A DNA stretch of 64,000 nucleotides from Cylindrodendrum hubeiense. Taxonomy: Eukaryota > Ascomycota > Sordariomycetes > Hypocreales > Nectriaceae. Below the pieces are notes generated by a model, which ran no database searches, had not been told where the DNA came from, and worked only from the letters and a program-made list of their open reading frames with translations. The DNA is taken from positions 124,001 to 188,000 of the forward strand of contig JAANBB010000033.1 in the NCBI GenBank assembly GCA_014621425.1, given 5' to 3'. Shown here in pieces: positions 12,681-24,312 of the stretch. The translations under genes and the position numbers were made by a program. The stretch's first letter is position 1; the number at the start of each line of letters is the position of its first letter.

Positions 12681-14808
12681 TTAGTCCCACTTCACGGCGA
12701 TCGGCTCATGGTTGCCGGAGAACTTGTAGCCGCCAAACCACAGCTCAAACCGCAAGTCTGCAGGAGCAACAATCACCCGCACATCGAACTGACAGACGTA
12801 AAAAGAGTTACCTTTTCGGAACCAAGACCTTCTCTTTTTCTTGAGGACCATCTCGTTTTGTTCGATGCCCGCGAGGTTGCTTTTCACGGAGCATAGTTTC
12901 GATGCGCCGGCTGTTTTGGTGCACAATGGCCGTATCAGCTACATGTCTTTCTTTCAAGGGCTGATTATTCAGATTCGTCAACGTACCTTGCTTCAAACTC
13001 CGAGGGAGAAACGACGGTTCATTTTGAGATACGACGATGATAGCATCCCATGATCTTGTCGTATCTTCCGGACCTAGCTGGATCTCAAATGTTTTGGCTA
13101 CTGGGGAGCTCGGGTTGACCACATCCCCCTATCCCGAGAGTCAGTATTGAAGTATTCGGATATCGGTTTCTTCCCCATCACCTCTTCGATACATACCTTA
13201 CGAATAAGCCACTGGATTTGGTTCAAAGCCCACTTCTGTTTGGGGTTAAGATGATCATGAACAATCTCCTCGTCGAAGTGGATCGATGGTTTGTACGGCT
13301 CCCGGATCACGACGCCATAGCTTGCCCGGGCTATCCGCGACGCCAACACTGCCATATTTCCCGTCTCAATTTTCTGCTGCTGGTCGAAAAGGAGACCGCG
13401 CACGACAACTAGCTGGGGCTCCTGACACGGGATGACAACGACTTGCCGTGCATTGGGATGGTTGCAGGCCATGAGCTGCTGCTGGATGGCCTCTCGTACG
13501 TAGGCAGAACTTCCAAGTCCTCCAGCTAGAATCATATACTCCTAGATCGTGATGTCAGCTGGTATCTGAGATGATGAAAGCAGCTAGCCCTTACTACTTG
13601 CTCTGTGCGCCCATTTTCACTCATCCAATCTAGCTGCTCTGTTATGCGCTTCATTATTCCTTCGATCTGCGTATCAAAGAGAGACTGGATTTCTTCTCTG
13701 TTCAAATTAGTTATTTTCCAGTCCTGGCTTTGCGCGATCTGCGACCCTTTGGTAGCCACTCACTTGGTAAACAGCATCCTCCCGCCCTCGACTTTAAGAC
13801 CTGGATGACTAAAGTCGTATGCCACGCCGTCCATCTGGATCTTGAACACTTTTTGCATGTATACCTTCTCACCAAATTTGTGTTTGACTGTCTTGAAGTG
13901 ATGGTTCCTGGAAATACGCGTCGCAAAATCCGCGGGGAGCTTATCTTGGACGTCTGGGCATGCGGCTAGGCGTTGCGCGACCAAACGAATAAAGGCTCTG
14001 TCAATCAGGGACGATCCGATACCGACGCCCCTAACAGCCGCAACTTGTGACATCTGTGGAAACGCCGCATTGTTCGAGGTGATGCGCATTAGGGCCAGGT
14101 CCGTCGTGCCGCCGCCCGCATCGACAGTTAAGAACAGGCTGCCCACATTGAAGTTGATGGCGCTCGTCTTGAGCGTCGCTACAGATGCGGCCTCTGCCTC
14201 GGTCAAGTCCACTCGTGCAGTATGCTTAGGCCCTTCAATGCCGAATCCAGCATCTCGGACGATGCCTTTGAAGGTGTTGATGATGCTCATGTCTGTCCAG
14301 GTTGTAGGTACGCTGAAGAGGAACGTCACCGCCATGTCCGTCCAGCCTCCAATGTGTCGTTTCCCAATCTGCATCTCGATACTCTCCTTCACATGGGCGT
14401 AGATCTGTTGAAGATAATCTGTCAAGAATTTCCGGGCCTCTGCGGTATTTCGCGGGGCACTGGAGAGCCCCTGCTCCTGCGCTGCGGCCAACGTGTCTTC
14501 GTCGATGAAGATCTTGAAGAACTCGCGCCGCGTCCTGTCCGATACGGAGTCGTCATCATCCTCACACATGAAGCCCCATGAGTTCAAGCTGCCGTCGGCA
14601 TTGTAAATAAGCGTTGTTGGAACTTTACGCTCTCCCCGGTCTCCGCTGCCAGGCCAGTCGTTGATAACCTGGATTGGCGCCCGCGGGGTCATCCAGGCCA
14701 CACCTGAACGCGTCAACTTGCTTGCACATAGCACATGAGACGCAATCGCCTACCTGTAAAGGTCGTGCCCAAGTCAATGGACACAATTATATCCGCTTGC
14801 TCCTCCAT
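12681..14808 (-). CDS. Hsp70-like actin-fold ATPase
   Basis: Cytosolic Hsp70/DnaK-superfamily protein of the divergent fungal group lacking a typical substrate-binding domain. Exons (minus): 14808-14754, 14703-13764, 13697-13595, 13541-13197, 13128-12987, 12910-12681; all GT-AG and in phase; 604 residues. Phosphate-1 motif IDLGTTFTGVAW spans intron 1 near residues 11-22. Phosphate-2 motif is TVDAGGGTTDLALMRI near residue 220. The adenosine motif YMILAGGLGSSAYV starts exon 4. The C-terminal APADLRFELWFGG and FSGNHEPIAVKWD are typical of these fungal proteins. Intron 2 has a CTAAT branch site just before its AACAG acceptor. The EEVD tail of canonical cytosolic Hsp70 is absent. The in vivo role of this group is poorly known. 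Confidence 0.9.
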
Positions 14809-15414
14809 TTTCTCGGATTCTCTTTACTGCCTCGTTCAAAGGCGCGAGACCGCCTCTGAGTGTTGGCTGCACTCATGCTGCAACTAAATGGTTGGTGAAG
14901 CCAACAAAAGAACGCAGCCGGGTAACATTGGGGGCCATGCGACTTAACCGGATTCAAATTACAATCTGCAAGCCGTGTGTGGCAGGGCTGCACACTGCCT
15001 GGTAGTTTCTGCACGTTGGCTTCTGATAGCCAGGCTCCGCCCCCAGCTAATTGCGGTAGCATCCCAACCGAAATCCTACATGGGACGACATCCCAGGGCC
15101 TTGTCATCTGATTCAAAACCAACCTAACGGGTGCAGTAGGATATTTGTCGAGTTTTTCAGCCTCAGGGTCAGGCTCTAGCTCCCCTGGGGCTGAGAGTAC
15201 AACATTTCAGGTCCAACACGGTGGTTGGCTGCGGACTGGAAACAAGGGCGACGGTAAGAACGGCAACCGGCGCGTGCAGCATGGAATTAAAAAAGCGAGC
15301 CCAGCAGGCAATGTCCCCTCGACAGACATTTCATCTGCTTGCATTTCCCAAACCCATTGATGCGATACACCTCTCTTCTCTTCCACTCTGTTCCACCCCT
15401 CACTTCTCCTCAAA
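14809..15414. other. Divergent promoter region
   Basis: 606 bases between the starts of the minus-strand Hsp70-like gene and a plus-strand membrane-protein gene. CT-rich stretch at 15365-15410 directly before the downstream ATG, typical of fungal 5' UTRs. No other feature recognised. Confidence 0.5.
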
Positions 15415-16737
15415 ATGGTGGTATCAACAGTGACAGCCGCCATCACCTACACGTTCTGGGGCACTGCTAGTCTGCCAACCGCGACGGTCACATTATTGCC
15501 TGCAGAAAGAGTCACTCGCACAGTAACGACAACAGTGACTGAAGGCAGCACAATAAACGAAGCCTCCAGCGTAACGGACCTGTCTAGTTCCACTTCAATC
15601 GTCAGCTCCACAGACGGAATCCAGACAGCAACCACGACCGGGACATCTGCACCAGCAGAAACGACTATCATCGTACCTGGGCCCTCGACAGGAATCTCTA
15701 CCGGTGCCATCGCTGGAGCTGCCGTTGGTTGTGCCATTGCTGGACTGATATTTGGCTTCGCTGCCGCCTGGTTTCTTCTTCGTCGCCGCTCGAACAAGGC
15801 CGGCCTTCAACAAACAGGCGGCGTGGCCGTCGTCGGTACCTCGCCTGAATCGAAGGGTTATTCGAGTGTCGCCGTCAGTTCCTCCAGCAACGACATCCAA
15901 ATCGACCAGTTCCTTCTCACCGCAACGCCCGACAAAGACATTCGGACGGAATTACACGCTCTGGGAGACCTCATCCACCAACATGTCGAGAACAACTACA
16001 GTCTCAGATCTACACCCGCCAGCATATCGGTATTGTCGCAGAGCCTTGTGAGCCTCGGTTTCACACAAGGCTCTGGACTGAGCGCAGATGTTGTTGCTGG
16101 ATGGTGCATTCAGCCAGAATCGCGCCAAGCCGGCTTACGGCATGTCATATCGCACACCATCTTTAAAAGCATCGACGTCAACTCGCGAAGCCCTCTCTCA
16201 ATGCTCCCTGCACCTATCGCAGCCTTCCTGCAGTCCATCCCTCCACCCGAACGGCAGAAATGGAACCCACTTGGTAGGCATTCCAATGAAATAAACCCTA
16301 GTCAGCCTCTAATGCAGCTTCAATCAATAGTTATGTCTCTTGCATTGTCCAAGTGGCGAAGCCTCTCCGCATTGCTTCTCCACCCTCACGCTGCGGAGCG
16401 GAGTCCGCTTCCCGTCTCCGACGACGTGGTAGCTCCTCAGGCCCTAGCCCTGGCCGATGCTCTCAATACGTTCCTGCACTATTTTGTCGCGACCGACGAA
16501 CGCAGTAGACGCGAGCAGACGGGCCACTTGCAAGCGGTCATTATTGAGTGTACCAGGCTTGGCTACGTGTTGCTTTCGCACCCGAGCGACTGGCAGTTTG
16601 TGTTTGAGTTGAATAGCACCAACACGAGGCAGACTGCGGTGGTGGTCTGCCCTGGCGTAGAGAAACTTGGTCGCGGGGATGGGACTCGTTACGACTCGCC
16701 GCAACAAATTGTGCAGCCACTTGCACTTTCTGTATAA
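15415..16737 (+). CDS. Single-pass Ser/Thr-rich membrane protein
   Basis: Intronless, 440 residues. The first ~97 residues are rich in Thr, Ser and Val and lack Cys, consistent with an O-glycosylated surface segment. A Gly/Ala-rich membrane span (about residues 98-121, core AGAAVGCAIAGLIFGFAAA) is followed at once by LLRRR, predicting an extracellular N-terminus and cytosolic C-terminus. The ~310-residue tail is folded-looking, with helices such as HALGDLIHQHVENNYSL and a C-terminal stretch ending in PQQIVQPLALSV. The layout matches many Pezizomycotina surface or wall-sensor-like proteins, but the C-terminal domain is one I cannot name. Start chosen by CT-rich leader and good context. Confidence 0.85.
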   Translation: MVVSTVTAAITYTFWGTASLPTATVTLLPAERVTRTVTTTVTEGSTINEASSVTDLSSSTSIVSSTDGIQTATTTGTSAPAETTIIVPGPSTGISTGAIAGAAVGCAIAGLIFGFAAAWFLLRRRSNKAGLQQTGGVAVVGTSPESKGYSSVAVSSSSNDIQIDQFLLTATPDKDIRTELHALGDLIHQHVENNYSLRSTPASISVLSQSLVSLGFTQGSGLSADVVAGWCIQPESRQAGLRHVISHTIFKSIDVNSRSPLSMLPAPIAAFLQSIPPPERQKWNPLGRHSNEINPSQPLMQLQSIVMSLALSKWRSLSALLLHPHAAERSPLPVSDDVVAPQALALADALNTFLHYFVATDERSRREQTGHLQAVIIECTRLGYVLLSHPSDWQFVFELNSTNTRQTAVVVCPGVEKLGRGDGTRYDSPQQIVQPLALSV

Positions 16738-17697
16738 AAATACCCCAGCTACAATACAGAGTTATGTTGATCATCGGTGCCCTCGCACCTGGCGGAGTTG
16801 CAGGTCGTTATCGCAGTTGATTGTTGTCTCTCTTCGCTTAAGAGATACCCGCAAATTGATGCCGCCACTGCCCATGTCTCGTCACATCTAGGATCAGGTG
16901 ACCAATTAAAGCTGGTGTTAATCGCGGTTATTTGACATTTGCTGACTTGCATTCCAAATAACTAGCCCAGAACACCCCTCCATTGTCGACCTGCATGATA
17001 CCGGGATAGAACGGACCATTTGAGGGGTAGAGCTCCGCAGCCGATTTTAAAATCTGCCCAGCACTGCCTGATTTCGTTGGGCTGGTGACGCTGGAGACGG
17101 CTTCGCGGCTCTCAGTTGGCGGCTAGCAGATCCCGAGCTATCCGGCGCGACCCGCGCCTACTTTCTAGGCCACAGTCCATAGTCATTCATCGTTTTATCC
17201 TGCTTTGTAGGAACACCTTGCATTCAGCTCACCTCGATTTAGATCAGGCTGAGAGTTGTTATCTTGCAATGGCCTCAACCCCTGTCTTGGGACTGGGGTC
17301 TGCGGATCTAAGCCACCAGCCCAACCGGTTCAACCCAGACTCGTGCAGCTGCAAGTGTCCACACTATGTATCCTCCAGCCACCACTACAACCATACGCGG
17401 AACTGTTAGTGGCACTGTACCAGGTGACGCAGAGCCCTGCGACCTCCAAGCTACCAGCACGAGGGGCTGTGAAATGGGGAGTGCAACACTCTTCTTTCTC
17501 CTTCGTCGCTCATACGCCGTATTCAGGTGCTTGAGCCCCCCGTCACCCCGATTCGACTTGAGCCCGGCGCCCCGGTTTGCGATGCGACCGAACAGTTAAA
17601 GCACCTATTTTCCACAGTCATAATCTTTCTCTCCAAATGCATAGACAAAACCACGCCGACTAACCGGTTCTCTTGGCCAACATCGCATGACGCCACA
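16738..17697. other. Upstream region with possible unassigned 5' exon
   Basis: 960 bases. Reading frame of the next gene is open upstream from 17527, directly after an AG (17525-17526), and translates to a plausible sequence. An ATG at 17269 opens a 46-codon stretch. These could be 5' exons, but I could not find a donor/acceptor pair that keeps phase, so they are left unassigned. Confidence 0.4.
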
Positions 17698-19233
17698 ATG
17701 CGGGGCTCTCTAAACCCCATCCGCCACCTAGCCACCTTGATCATCGAATACGATCAAGTCCCCAACGAGGTCCGCTGCTGCCTCGAGCTCGTACGAACTT
17801 GCGACCAAGACCTGCAGCGCCTGATCCAGCTCCGCAATGAGCATCTTGTCCTGCTTGAGAAGCAACCGGAGGCTCTTGAGCGCGTGAACAACATAATCGA
17901 GGGAGCTCACAACGGCCTTGTTGAGGTCTGTGAGATCGTCGAAAGATGCCGGCCAGAGGCCCATCAAGGGAAGACGCCGTTCCGGAACAGAGTTAAATGG
18001 ATATTTGTCGACTCGATGCAGTTTCATAACCAGGAGCCAGTGATAAGCCGCCACCATGCTGCTGTGCTTGCAGAGTTGAACTTCGTGCGGCAAATCGTAC
18101 TGTGGGCTCCTATGGCCGAACAGCAGAAAATTCAAGAAAGTCAACCAATCGAGAAGGCTCTTCCTGTTTTTGATAATATCGCACTCCTAGGAGAGCTCAT
18201 GGGAGATGTTTCAGGTACGCTGGTGTTTGATTCAATATTTATTTTCCCTTGTCACGGCGGCCTCTAATGTTTGACAGTGCTTGACAAACCTCCAATCTCT
18301 TCTCCTCGGAATACAACCCTAATTCCTACACCGTCTCACTTTACAAGTTTGAATCTCAGCCAAACCAGCTTGAGTTCATGGCCATCGCCAAGAATTCCAC
18401 ATGACTTACACGAGTCTCGTTCCAAACCTACCCTTCAGGTTTTGAACTCGGACTCAAATCGCACGGCATCTACCTTCCCAATCCTAGCCTATGATGATGA
18501 GAAAGAAGTCGTTCCGGAAAGTGGGAAGGATAAGACAGAAGGCCAACGCATAGTATTGAACCCGACGGACAACACTGGGCTATCATTACTGTTTGGGAAT
18601 GATTCTGGAACATCACCCCGCTCATCTCTTCCATCTAATGCCGAATCAACCGCTTCCATATCTGAAATCTCACTGGGCTTTACACTTCCAGGCCAACGGG
18701 TTACATCACTACCAGTCGGCCTGTCTAATCAACACCTGGTGGATTTATCGGGTTCAAAACAGGTCGAGCCAACCCGAAACAAAAAGGAGTCCATCTCGGA
18801 GGATGAAGCAAGTCAGTCAAATACTGCCTCGCATCATGCTGAGAAAACTCAAAATTCAACTTTGCAATCTTCAACCTCCAATAAGCAACCTAAACAACAC
18901 AAGGTATCTTTGTCAGTATCCTCAGCTACTATCCCGGAGGAAGATATACCATCCCCAGCGCCACCGAATGAAGAAGCATCACTAAACCCGTCTTCTCCTG
19001 AACCTAATTGGGTCCCTCCGTCGTCCACATCACAAGACACTCAACCACAAACATTCAGTTCGATTCATTCAGCGTCAGCCGTGACAATTCTACAGTGTCG
19101 CCGCGCAAACTCGGCTCCCTTAAGTCTGATATCAGGCACCGGAACCAGAATACGCAATGGAAGCGTGCAACCACTCAGCACTATTCCACCTGAGCTTATA
19201 TACATCCCCAAGCGGGTTTCAAAATTGGATTAA
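17698..19233 (+). CDS. Uncharacterised fungal protein with helical N-terminus and Ser-rich tail
   Basis: Exons 17698-18214 and 18278-19233 (GT-AG, phase 1) give 490 residues from the ATG at 17698. The N-terminal ~170 residues are helical: RHLATLIIEYDQVPNEV, then CDQDLQRLIQLRNEHLVLL and RVNNIIEGAHNGLVEVCEI. This recalls the helical N-terminal domains found on fungal NLR-like and signalling proteins, but I cannot name the family. Exon 2 is low-complexity, rich in Ser, Pro, Thr and Asn, with no membrane span, probably disordered. It ends with a short basic motif (IPKRVSKLD). The true start may be further upstream, because the frame stays open to 17527. No catalytic motif is visible. Confidence 0.7.
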
Positions 19234-20395
19234 AACTCCACTTAGCATAGTTCAAGCCAAATTTGAAGGTCGACCGGTGGGCTTTAGTTGTTTTGTAAAC
19301 ACATGTCAAGGTGACGGGAGTGGAATTCCTTTGGCGTTTACTATTATACCAGGATCAGCAGTTCTGAGGAGAATTATCTCAATTTTTATTTAACATACTG
19401 CCCTATTCAGTGCTTTTCCGCAGTATATTGGTAATTGGTAGAGGTTATCATTTCTTCGCAAAGCAAACCACGTTCTTTAACTACTAACTACCTAGTATTT
19501 GTTTAGAAATGACATGAGGAAATGCCACTCCCCTCCCTTGGGTCCAGGACTCGATCCAATGTAGCCCTACCTCCTTCTACGACTTGTTCGATCTCGCTGG
19601 AGAGTATTTGCCAGTTTATGCAAATGTTAGCCGTTTGTAAGGTTTTGTGTTAAAACCTCAGAAATATGTCTCACTGTCGTGAGATAGAAATACCTGATAC
19701 CGTCTGTTTTCTCTATCTTAGTTGTACCTCTCAGATATTTTACAATTTACCACATAGTCAATCTAGCACATAATTCTCACTAGAAAATTCCAGCGCAGAT
19801 CATTCGACAGACTTCTTTAAACCCTTAATTGTACGGGAGAGAATCGCAAGCCCTGTGATGGCTTCTTCAACCAAGGTTTTCTTACAGAAGGCGCCAAGAT
19901 GCTCAGATCAAAACGTCTGCTTTCTTCCAAGCTGTACAGGCATATTACATCCTGCATGGACTGTATTCATCAACTGTGTTTTCTTACATGTGCTCGGTTT
20001 CATTCTCACTCACGTACTTATCATTGAGACACGTGATCAAGATCATGAAAAGCCAGTATCAATGGCTAGAGCGTGACAATCGGATTCGTCGGACTAGGTG
20101 ACGGGGGCCTGGTTGGTGTATATTGGCTGTAGCAAGACTTATAAAGCCCGGCAACCTGCTTAGTTTATGATGTTTCGTAACGATCTTACCAAGCGTGTGG
20201 AAATAATCGAATTTTCAGATCATTTTCAGCCAGATTAGAAAGTCGCCTCACATAAGTACCGCCCTTCACATTCAGTCTATCACTCCTAACTGTCGAGACT
20301 AGTGGGGCTGTCGAACCACGCTTTGGATTTAGGTTCTCCCAGAGTGCGGTAACGCTAGATCTAACCTCGCAGACACGTGAGGTATGGCAGACTTT

Positions 20396-20403
20396 TGAGC
20401 AAG
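20396..20403 (-). promoter_or_regulatory. CTTGCTCA octamer, copper-element-like
   Basis: On the plus strand reads TGAGCAAG, the reverse complement of CTTGCTCA. It lies 505 bases before the reductase ATG. It resembles the yeast Mac1 element TTTGCTCA. Functional role is inferred from the match and from repeats of the same word near both metal genes. Confidence 0.35.
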
Positions 20404-20628
20404 GTAGATGATATTGCTTTCACCATGCCCCTGCATCAAACATAACCCCGACACGCAATACAATATCACAGTGGTACTTGAAGAGGGGGAGGATATATTA
20501 CCACTTCCGCTATCATCACTTGCACCAAGGAATGATGGGGAGAGGTCCACATGATGGAAGTGCAGCCGGGGTGCGTCACTGTAATCGAATTTGTAATGTG
20601 CGCATTTTTAATGGCGTGAGGATCAAAA

Positions 20629-20636
20629 CTTGCTCA
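20629..20636 (+). promoter_or_regulatory. CTTGCTCA octamer, copper-element-like
   Basis: Exact second copy, 272 bases before the reductase ATG, opposite orientation to the copy at 20396. Confidence 0.4.
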
Positions 20637-20907
20637 AACTCACGCATCTTGATGAGCCGCCAGTGGTATGGAACGGCAATTCGGCAGCGCCTATCCATCA
20701 ATTCGACAGGGGTTGTAACACCATTGACCCCACTGCATCCCATTCAGGAATACTCCGTTCTTGAGTACGGGGCAGATTATGTATAACAACTGTTTTCTAT
20801 CTTGGTCTTTCTTCAGATAATTCTTATTTCTCAAAACTGGCTGAATAATCTGTCCTTGAGCTTGTCGGAATATTGTCGCCTTGGGTTGATCATCGCAGTT
20901 CTTGACA

Positions 20908-22890
20908 ATGACTCTCCCATGGGTTGACCAACCGGTCTCGCTGCACTCAAGCCGTGATCCTGGTGAATGCACCATGACCGCGGAGCAATGTGCCTACAAG
21001 CAGCAATACTGGGTCTTTTGGTACGAAGCTGACCACCGCTTTGCTCTTCCCACCATTGCCTTCTTTCTCGTGGCCATTATTCTCTTCACCCTAGGTCACC
21101 TCCTTTTCACCTATGCGCCAAGGAGCTGGAAGAAAGCCGGTCCCTGGAGGCGAATCGTGTCCGCCAGTCGCCTGCTATCTTACAAAAGCTGGAGGTTTGG
21201 TGGCTGGAATACTCAATCACTTGGAACATACCTGCTTGGAATAGTTGGGGCTATCTTCTTTTTAGGTGAGTTTCAATCCCATCACAAGTTGTAACAGGCG
21301 TCATAGATGCTAATCTACTAGCTATGACTCTCGGCCCTCGCCCATACTATTGGCCAAACACAAAGGAGCTCAGTTATGGTGGCTCGCCTCCCATTGCAAC
21401 GCGCTCAGGCTACATGGCGTTAGGCTGTTTGCCTTTTCTCCTGTATGGTCCTGTCGATCGCTGCACTGACATAAAGATAACTAACCGTCATGAATTAGCA
21501 TCTTGGGGACTAAAGCAAATCCTATTGCCACTTTGACGGGAACCTCTCACGAAAAGCTCGTTGTATGGCACAACTGGGTTGCATGGGCCATGTTTGTGCT
21601 GGCTCTTATTCACACTTTCCCCTTCATTGTCTACAACATCTGGCTAGGTGATATGCAGATGTCGTGGAGTATGGGTGGCACTTACGTTACTGGCGTTATT
21701 GCCCTCCTCGCACAGGCCTGGCTGACTTTCATGTCCATCCGCTGGATACGGTATGTGAAAATACTCCATAATTCGCTCACAGCGCCGGAAATATTGTTAA
21801 CATGTGAATTTCGTTATACAGGGAGCGCTACTACGAGTTTTTCAAGGCCACGCATATCTTCTTTGCGGCCGTCTTTGTCGTCTTTTTCTTCATTCATTGC
21901 GATTTTATTCTAACATCTTGGGACTACTTCATCGCTGCTGGAGTTCTTTACTTTTCTTCGTGGCTCTATTCGCTATGCAGGACATACTTTGAGCACGGCG
22001 TTGGACATCGGGCGCGGCTTTCCCTCGTGACCGAGGAAATGCTCAAAATCACCATCGATACGGATACGCAGTGGACACCTGGCCAGCATATTTATTTGCG
22101 GTTCCTTACCTTTGGATTGCATTCTTTGACCGCCCACCCCTTCACCATTTGCTCGTCCTCTTTCACGGGGAAGTGCAACCAGATGGTGTTTTATGTCAAA
22201 CAACGCGGCGGGTTGACAGGACGGCTCGCAAGGCTTGCTGGAAAAGAACCCAATAAGGCTATCTCGGTTCTTCTTGATGGACCCTATGGCGGAGTTAAAA
22301 GCCGTTGGTTCAGCGGATTTGACCGCAGTGTCATTGTTGGTGGAGGAGCCGGTGTCGGCTTTACACTACCATTAGTGGAAGACTTCCTCATGTCCAGATG
22401 GACCAACAATCATGAAAATCGCATGGAAGTTGTCGTGGTAAGTCGAGACCCGGGTATGCGGAACTGGTACTTGGAAGCTTTAGGGGACTTGGCTGCACGG
22501 GTCTCTGGCGAGGATGAAAAGAAGAAGTTGCTTGGCCTTTCAGTTCACATTTACGAAACAGACCATGGCAACGAGTTGAATTCGACGAGCACCGATCTTG
22601 AGTCGAATGGAAGCCGAAGCAAGAGTGATGAGCCCACCGAAGGCACAGGCGACAAACGAGCCGCTACTATCGAAACATTTGGAGTGCGCTACTTCAAGGG
22701 CCGACCCGATCTTAAAGTCTTGGCCAGCGGTTCTGTAGCAACACAGGGCGCATCCGTCGGTCTTGTGGTGTGTGGTCCTGCCTCTATGGTTCATGATATG
22801 GGTCAGGTCGCGGCCGATGCTCAAAGAGACATCATCAAATCCAGCCCGGGAGCCGAGGAAGTTTGGTTTCATACAGAAACCTTCGTGTAA
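20908..22890 (+). CDS. Ferric/cupric-chelate reductase (FRE family, NADPH, FAD, heme b)
   Basis: Plasma-membrane flavocytochrome that moves electrons from cytosolic NADPH through FAD and two hemes to reduce extracellular Fe(III) or Cu(II). Exons 20908-21265, 21322-21442, 21499-21750, 21822-22890, all GT-AG and in phase; 599 residues. The four heme-ligand histidines are visible as two pairs with 14-residue spacing: H184/H198 (in HNWVAWAMFVLALIH) and H255/H269 (in THIFFAAVFVVFFFIH). The FAD site is HPFTICS near residue 349, the nucleotide site GGGAGVGFTLP near 417, and CGPASM near the C-terminus. About seven membrane spans occupy the first 320 residues. Followed on the same strand by a Ctr copper transporter; both share YTTGCTCA words upstream. 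Whether iron or copper is the main substrate cannot be read. Confidence 0.94.
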
Positions 22891-23303
22891 TTATCACTAG
22901 ATGACCCATATATGAACAAGAGACAACACTTGTATATAATTAGACTAGCTGCTTTAGCCGCTTAAAAAGACATGCTACAGTCACACAATTCGTAGATGAT
23001 GTAGAATCGAGAAATCACCATCTAAACAGCCATCGGTATATCATCTAGTATCATCTACCTCATCGCCTTACTTTGAATGGATTTACTGTCTTATTTGGTG
23101 GGTCTCGCAGGTATATTCAAGCCGTATGGGCAATTTCTACGTTTCCATGCACATCAAACGCTGGTCTTAATGCGTGTTAACTGGTATGGCAGGAATGCCT
23201 CCTGGTCACTGTACCATTGAAGACTGTCACGTTCCCGGGGAAAACCCCGGCAAGTCTACGTATGGGCACCTGTTGCACGGCAATCGGCACGCGGAAATGT
23301 GAA

Positions 23304-23311
23304 TTTGCTCA
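23304..23311 (+). promoter_or_regulatory. TTTGCTCA octamer, identical to yeast Mac1 core
   Basis: Exact TTTGCTCA, 316 bases before the Ctr transporter ATG. In yeast this word mediates copper-starvation induction of CTR and FRE genes. Function here is inferred. Confidence 0.45.
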
Positions 23312-23406
23312 TATAAGCAGGGGTGCTTGTCCGGTGGCTCTTCGGCCACGTACCATGAGTAGACCGCTGCAAGTTTTGGTGGGGCGACTAAGGCCATGAT
23401 GAGAAA

Positions 23407-23414
23407 CTTGCTCA
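23407..23414 (+). promoter_or_regulatory. CTTGCTCA octamer, copper-element-like
   Basis: Same word as the two reductase-upstream copies, 213 bases before the Ctr ATG. Confidence 0.4.
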
Positions 23415-23626
23415 CACCCACTGCGCCTTATATCCGGTGGGTAATCTGCTATGATTTCCCTCTCTTGTCTGATTTAATTCCTACATAACGGCAAGCATTC
23501 TCGAAAGACCCATCCCAAATCGCAGCTCATGGAACACACCTCGCTTATATGCAAAGGGGCCCGATTCTAAATTACAAGCATAATCTACTTGCAGTAGAGC
23601 CTTCTACAACGACACTAGTCAGCACG

Positions 23627-24312
23627 ATGATGGACATGGCGACGACAACGCAGGCAATGGACATGGCCACAAGTACCTCCGCAATGACAATGGCTACTTC
23701 GACCTCCTCGACTTCATCGGACGCCATGGACATGACAATGACCATGTCAGAAATGATTATGGTGTTTTTTACCTCTTTCCGCACGCCCCTCTACTCCGAA
23801 TCATGGACGCCGACAAGCCAGGGCCAATATGCCGGCACATGCATCTTTCTAATCGCTCTTGCCTGTCTATTACGGTTCATGCTTGCCCTTAGGCCCATTC
23901 TTGAAAACCGGTTCTGGAAGAATAATGTGCCTACGCACGGATCCGACGGTGAAGGCCTACTCGAGGCACAGAACAAGATGGTACCTGGACAAGCATTGAT
24001 CATTGTCAGGAAGGATCTAGGGAGGCGCTGGGCTGGATGGCGCGTGAGTACGGCAACTGCCAGGGCAACATTCGAGCTACTCATTGCTGGTATTGGATAC
24101 CTTCTGTGCGTTATCACCCATGTCTCATTACCTCGTCCCCTTTTCGCATTATACAACTGCTAAAGAAATGTGACTGTGGCTAACGATGATGAAGGATGCT
24201 AGCAGTTATGACGATGAATGTGGGGTATTTTCTTTCGGTGCTTGGTGGCGTGTGGTTGGGAACATTCATTCTTGGCGGTCTTGCCTATGATGATCGATTG
24301 TCGCATTGCTAA
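23627..24312 (+). CDS. Ctr-family high-affinity copper transporter
   Basis: Trimeric plasma-membrane (or vacuolar) Cu(I) importer. Exons 23627-24105 and 24195-24312 (GT-AG, phase 2, CTAAC branch site) give 198 residues. The N-terminus is Met-rich with several MxM groups (MDMATTT, MDMTMTM), the usual copper-capture segment. The first membrane span follows (TCIFLIALACLLRFMLAL). The second exon completes TM2 with MLAVMTMNVGYFLSVLGG, containing the essential M-x3-M, and TM3 contains a G-x3-G (GVWLG). The junction was chosen because it restores the invariant GYLLMLAVM. The ATG at 23627 has A at -3; the in-frame ATG at 23549 has T at -3 and would add 26 atypical residues. It sits downstream of the reductase, which would supply Cu(I). 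Confidence 0.93.

Larger units (their letters stand above)
19234..20907. other. Intergenic region / reductase promoter
   Basis: 1.67 kb without a credible gene. AT-rich 19400-19850. The distal 520 bases carry two copies of the octamer CTTGCTCA (one inverted), annotated separately, and are taken as the promoter of the ferric reductase gene. Confidence 0.5.
22891..23626. other. Intergenic region / copper transporter promoter
   Basis: 736 bases. Contains a perfect GC-rich hairpin near 23233-23250 (CCGGGG, four A, CCCCGG) and two YTTGCTCA words annotated separately. An alternative ATG for the downstream gene lies at 23549. Confidence 0.5.

Noticed and set aside
12681..12926. Extra 27-base intron in the last exon of the Hsp70-like gene
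   Set aside because: A GT...AG pair exists at a suitable place but is too short to splice; reading through keeps the family sequence.
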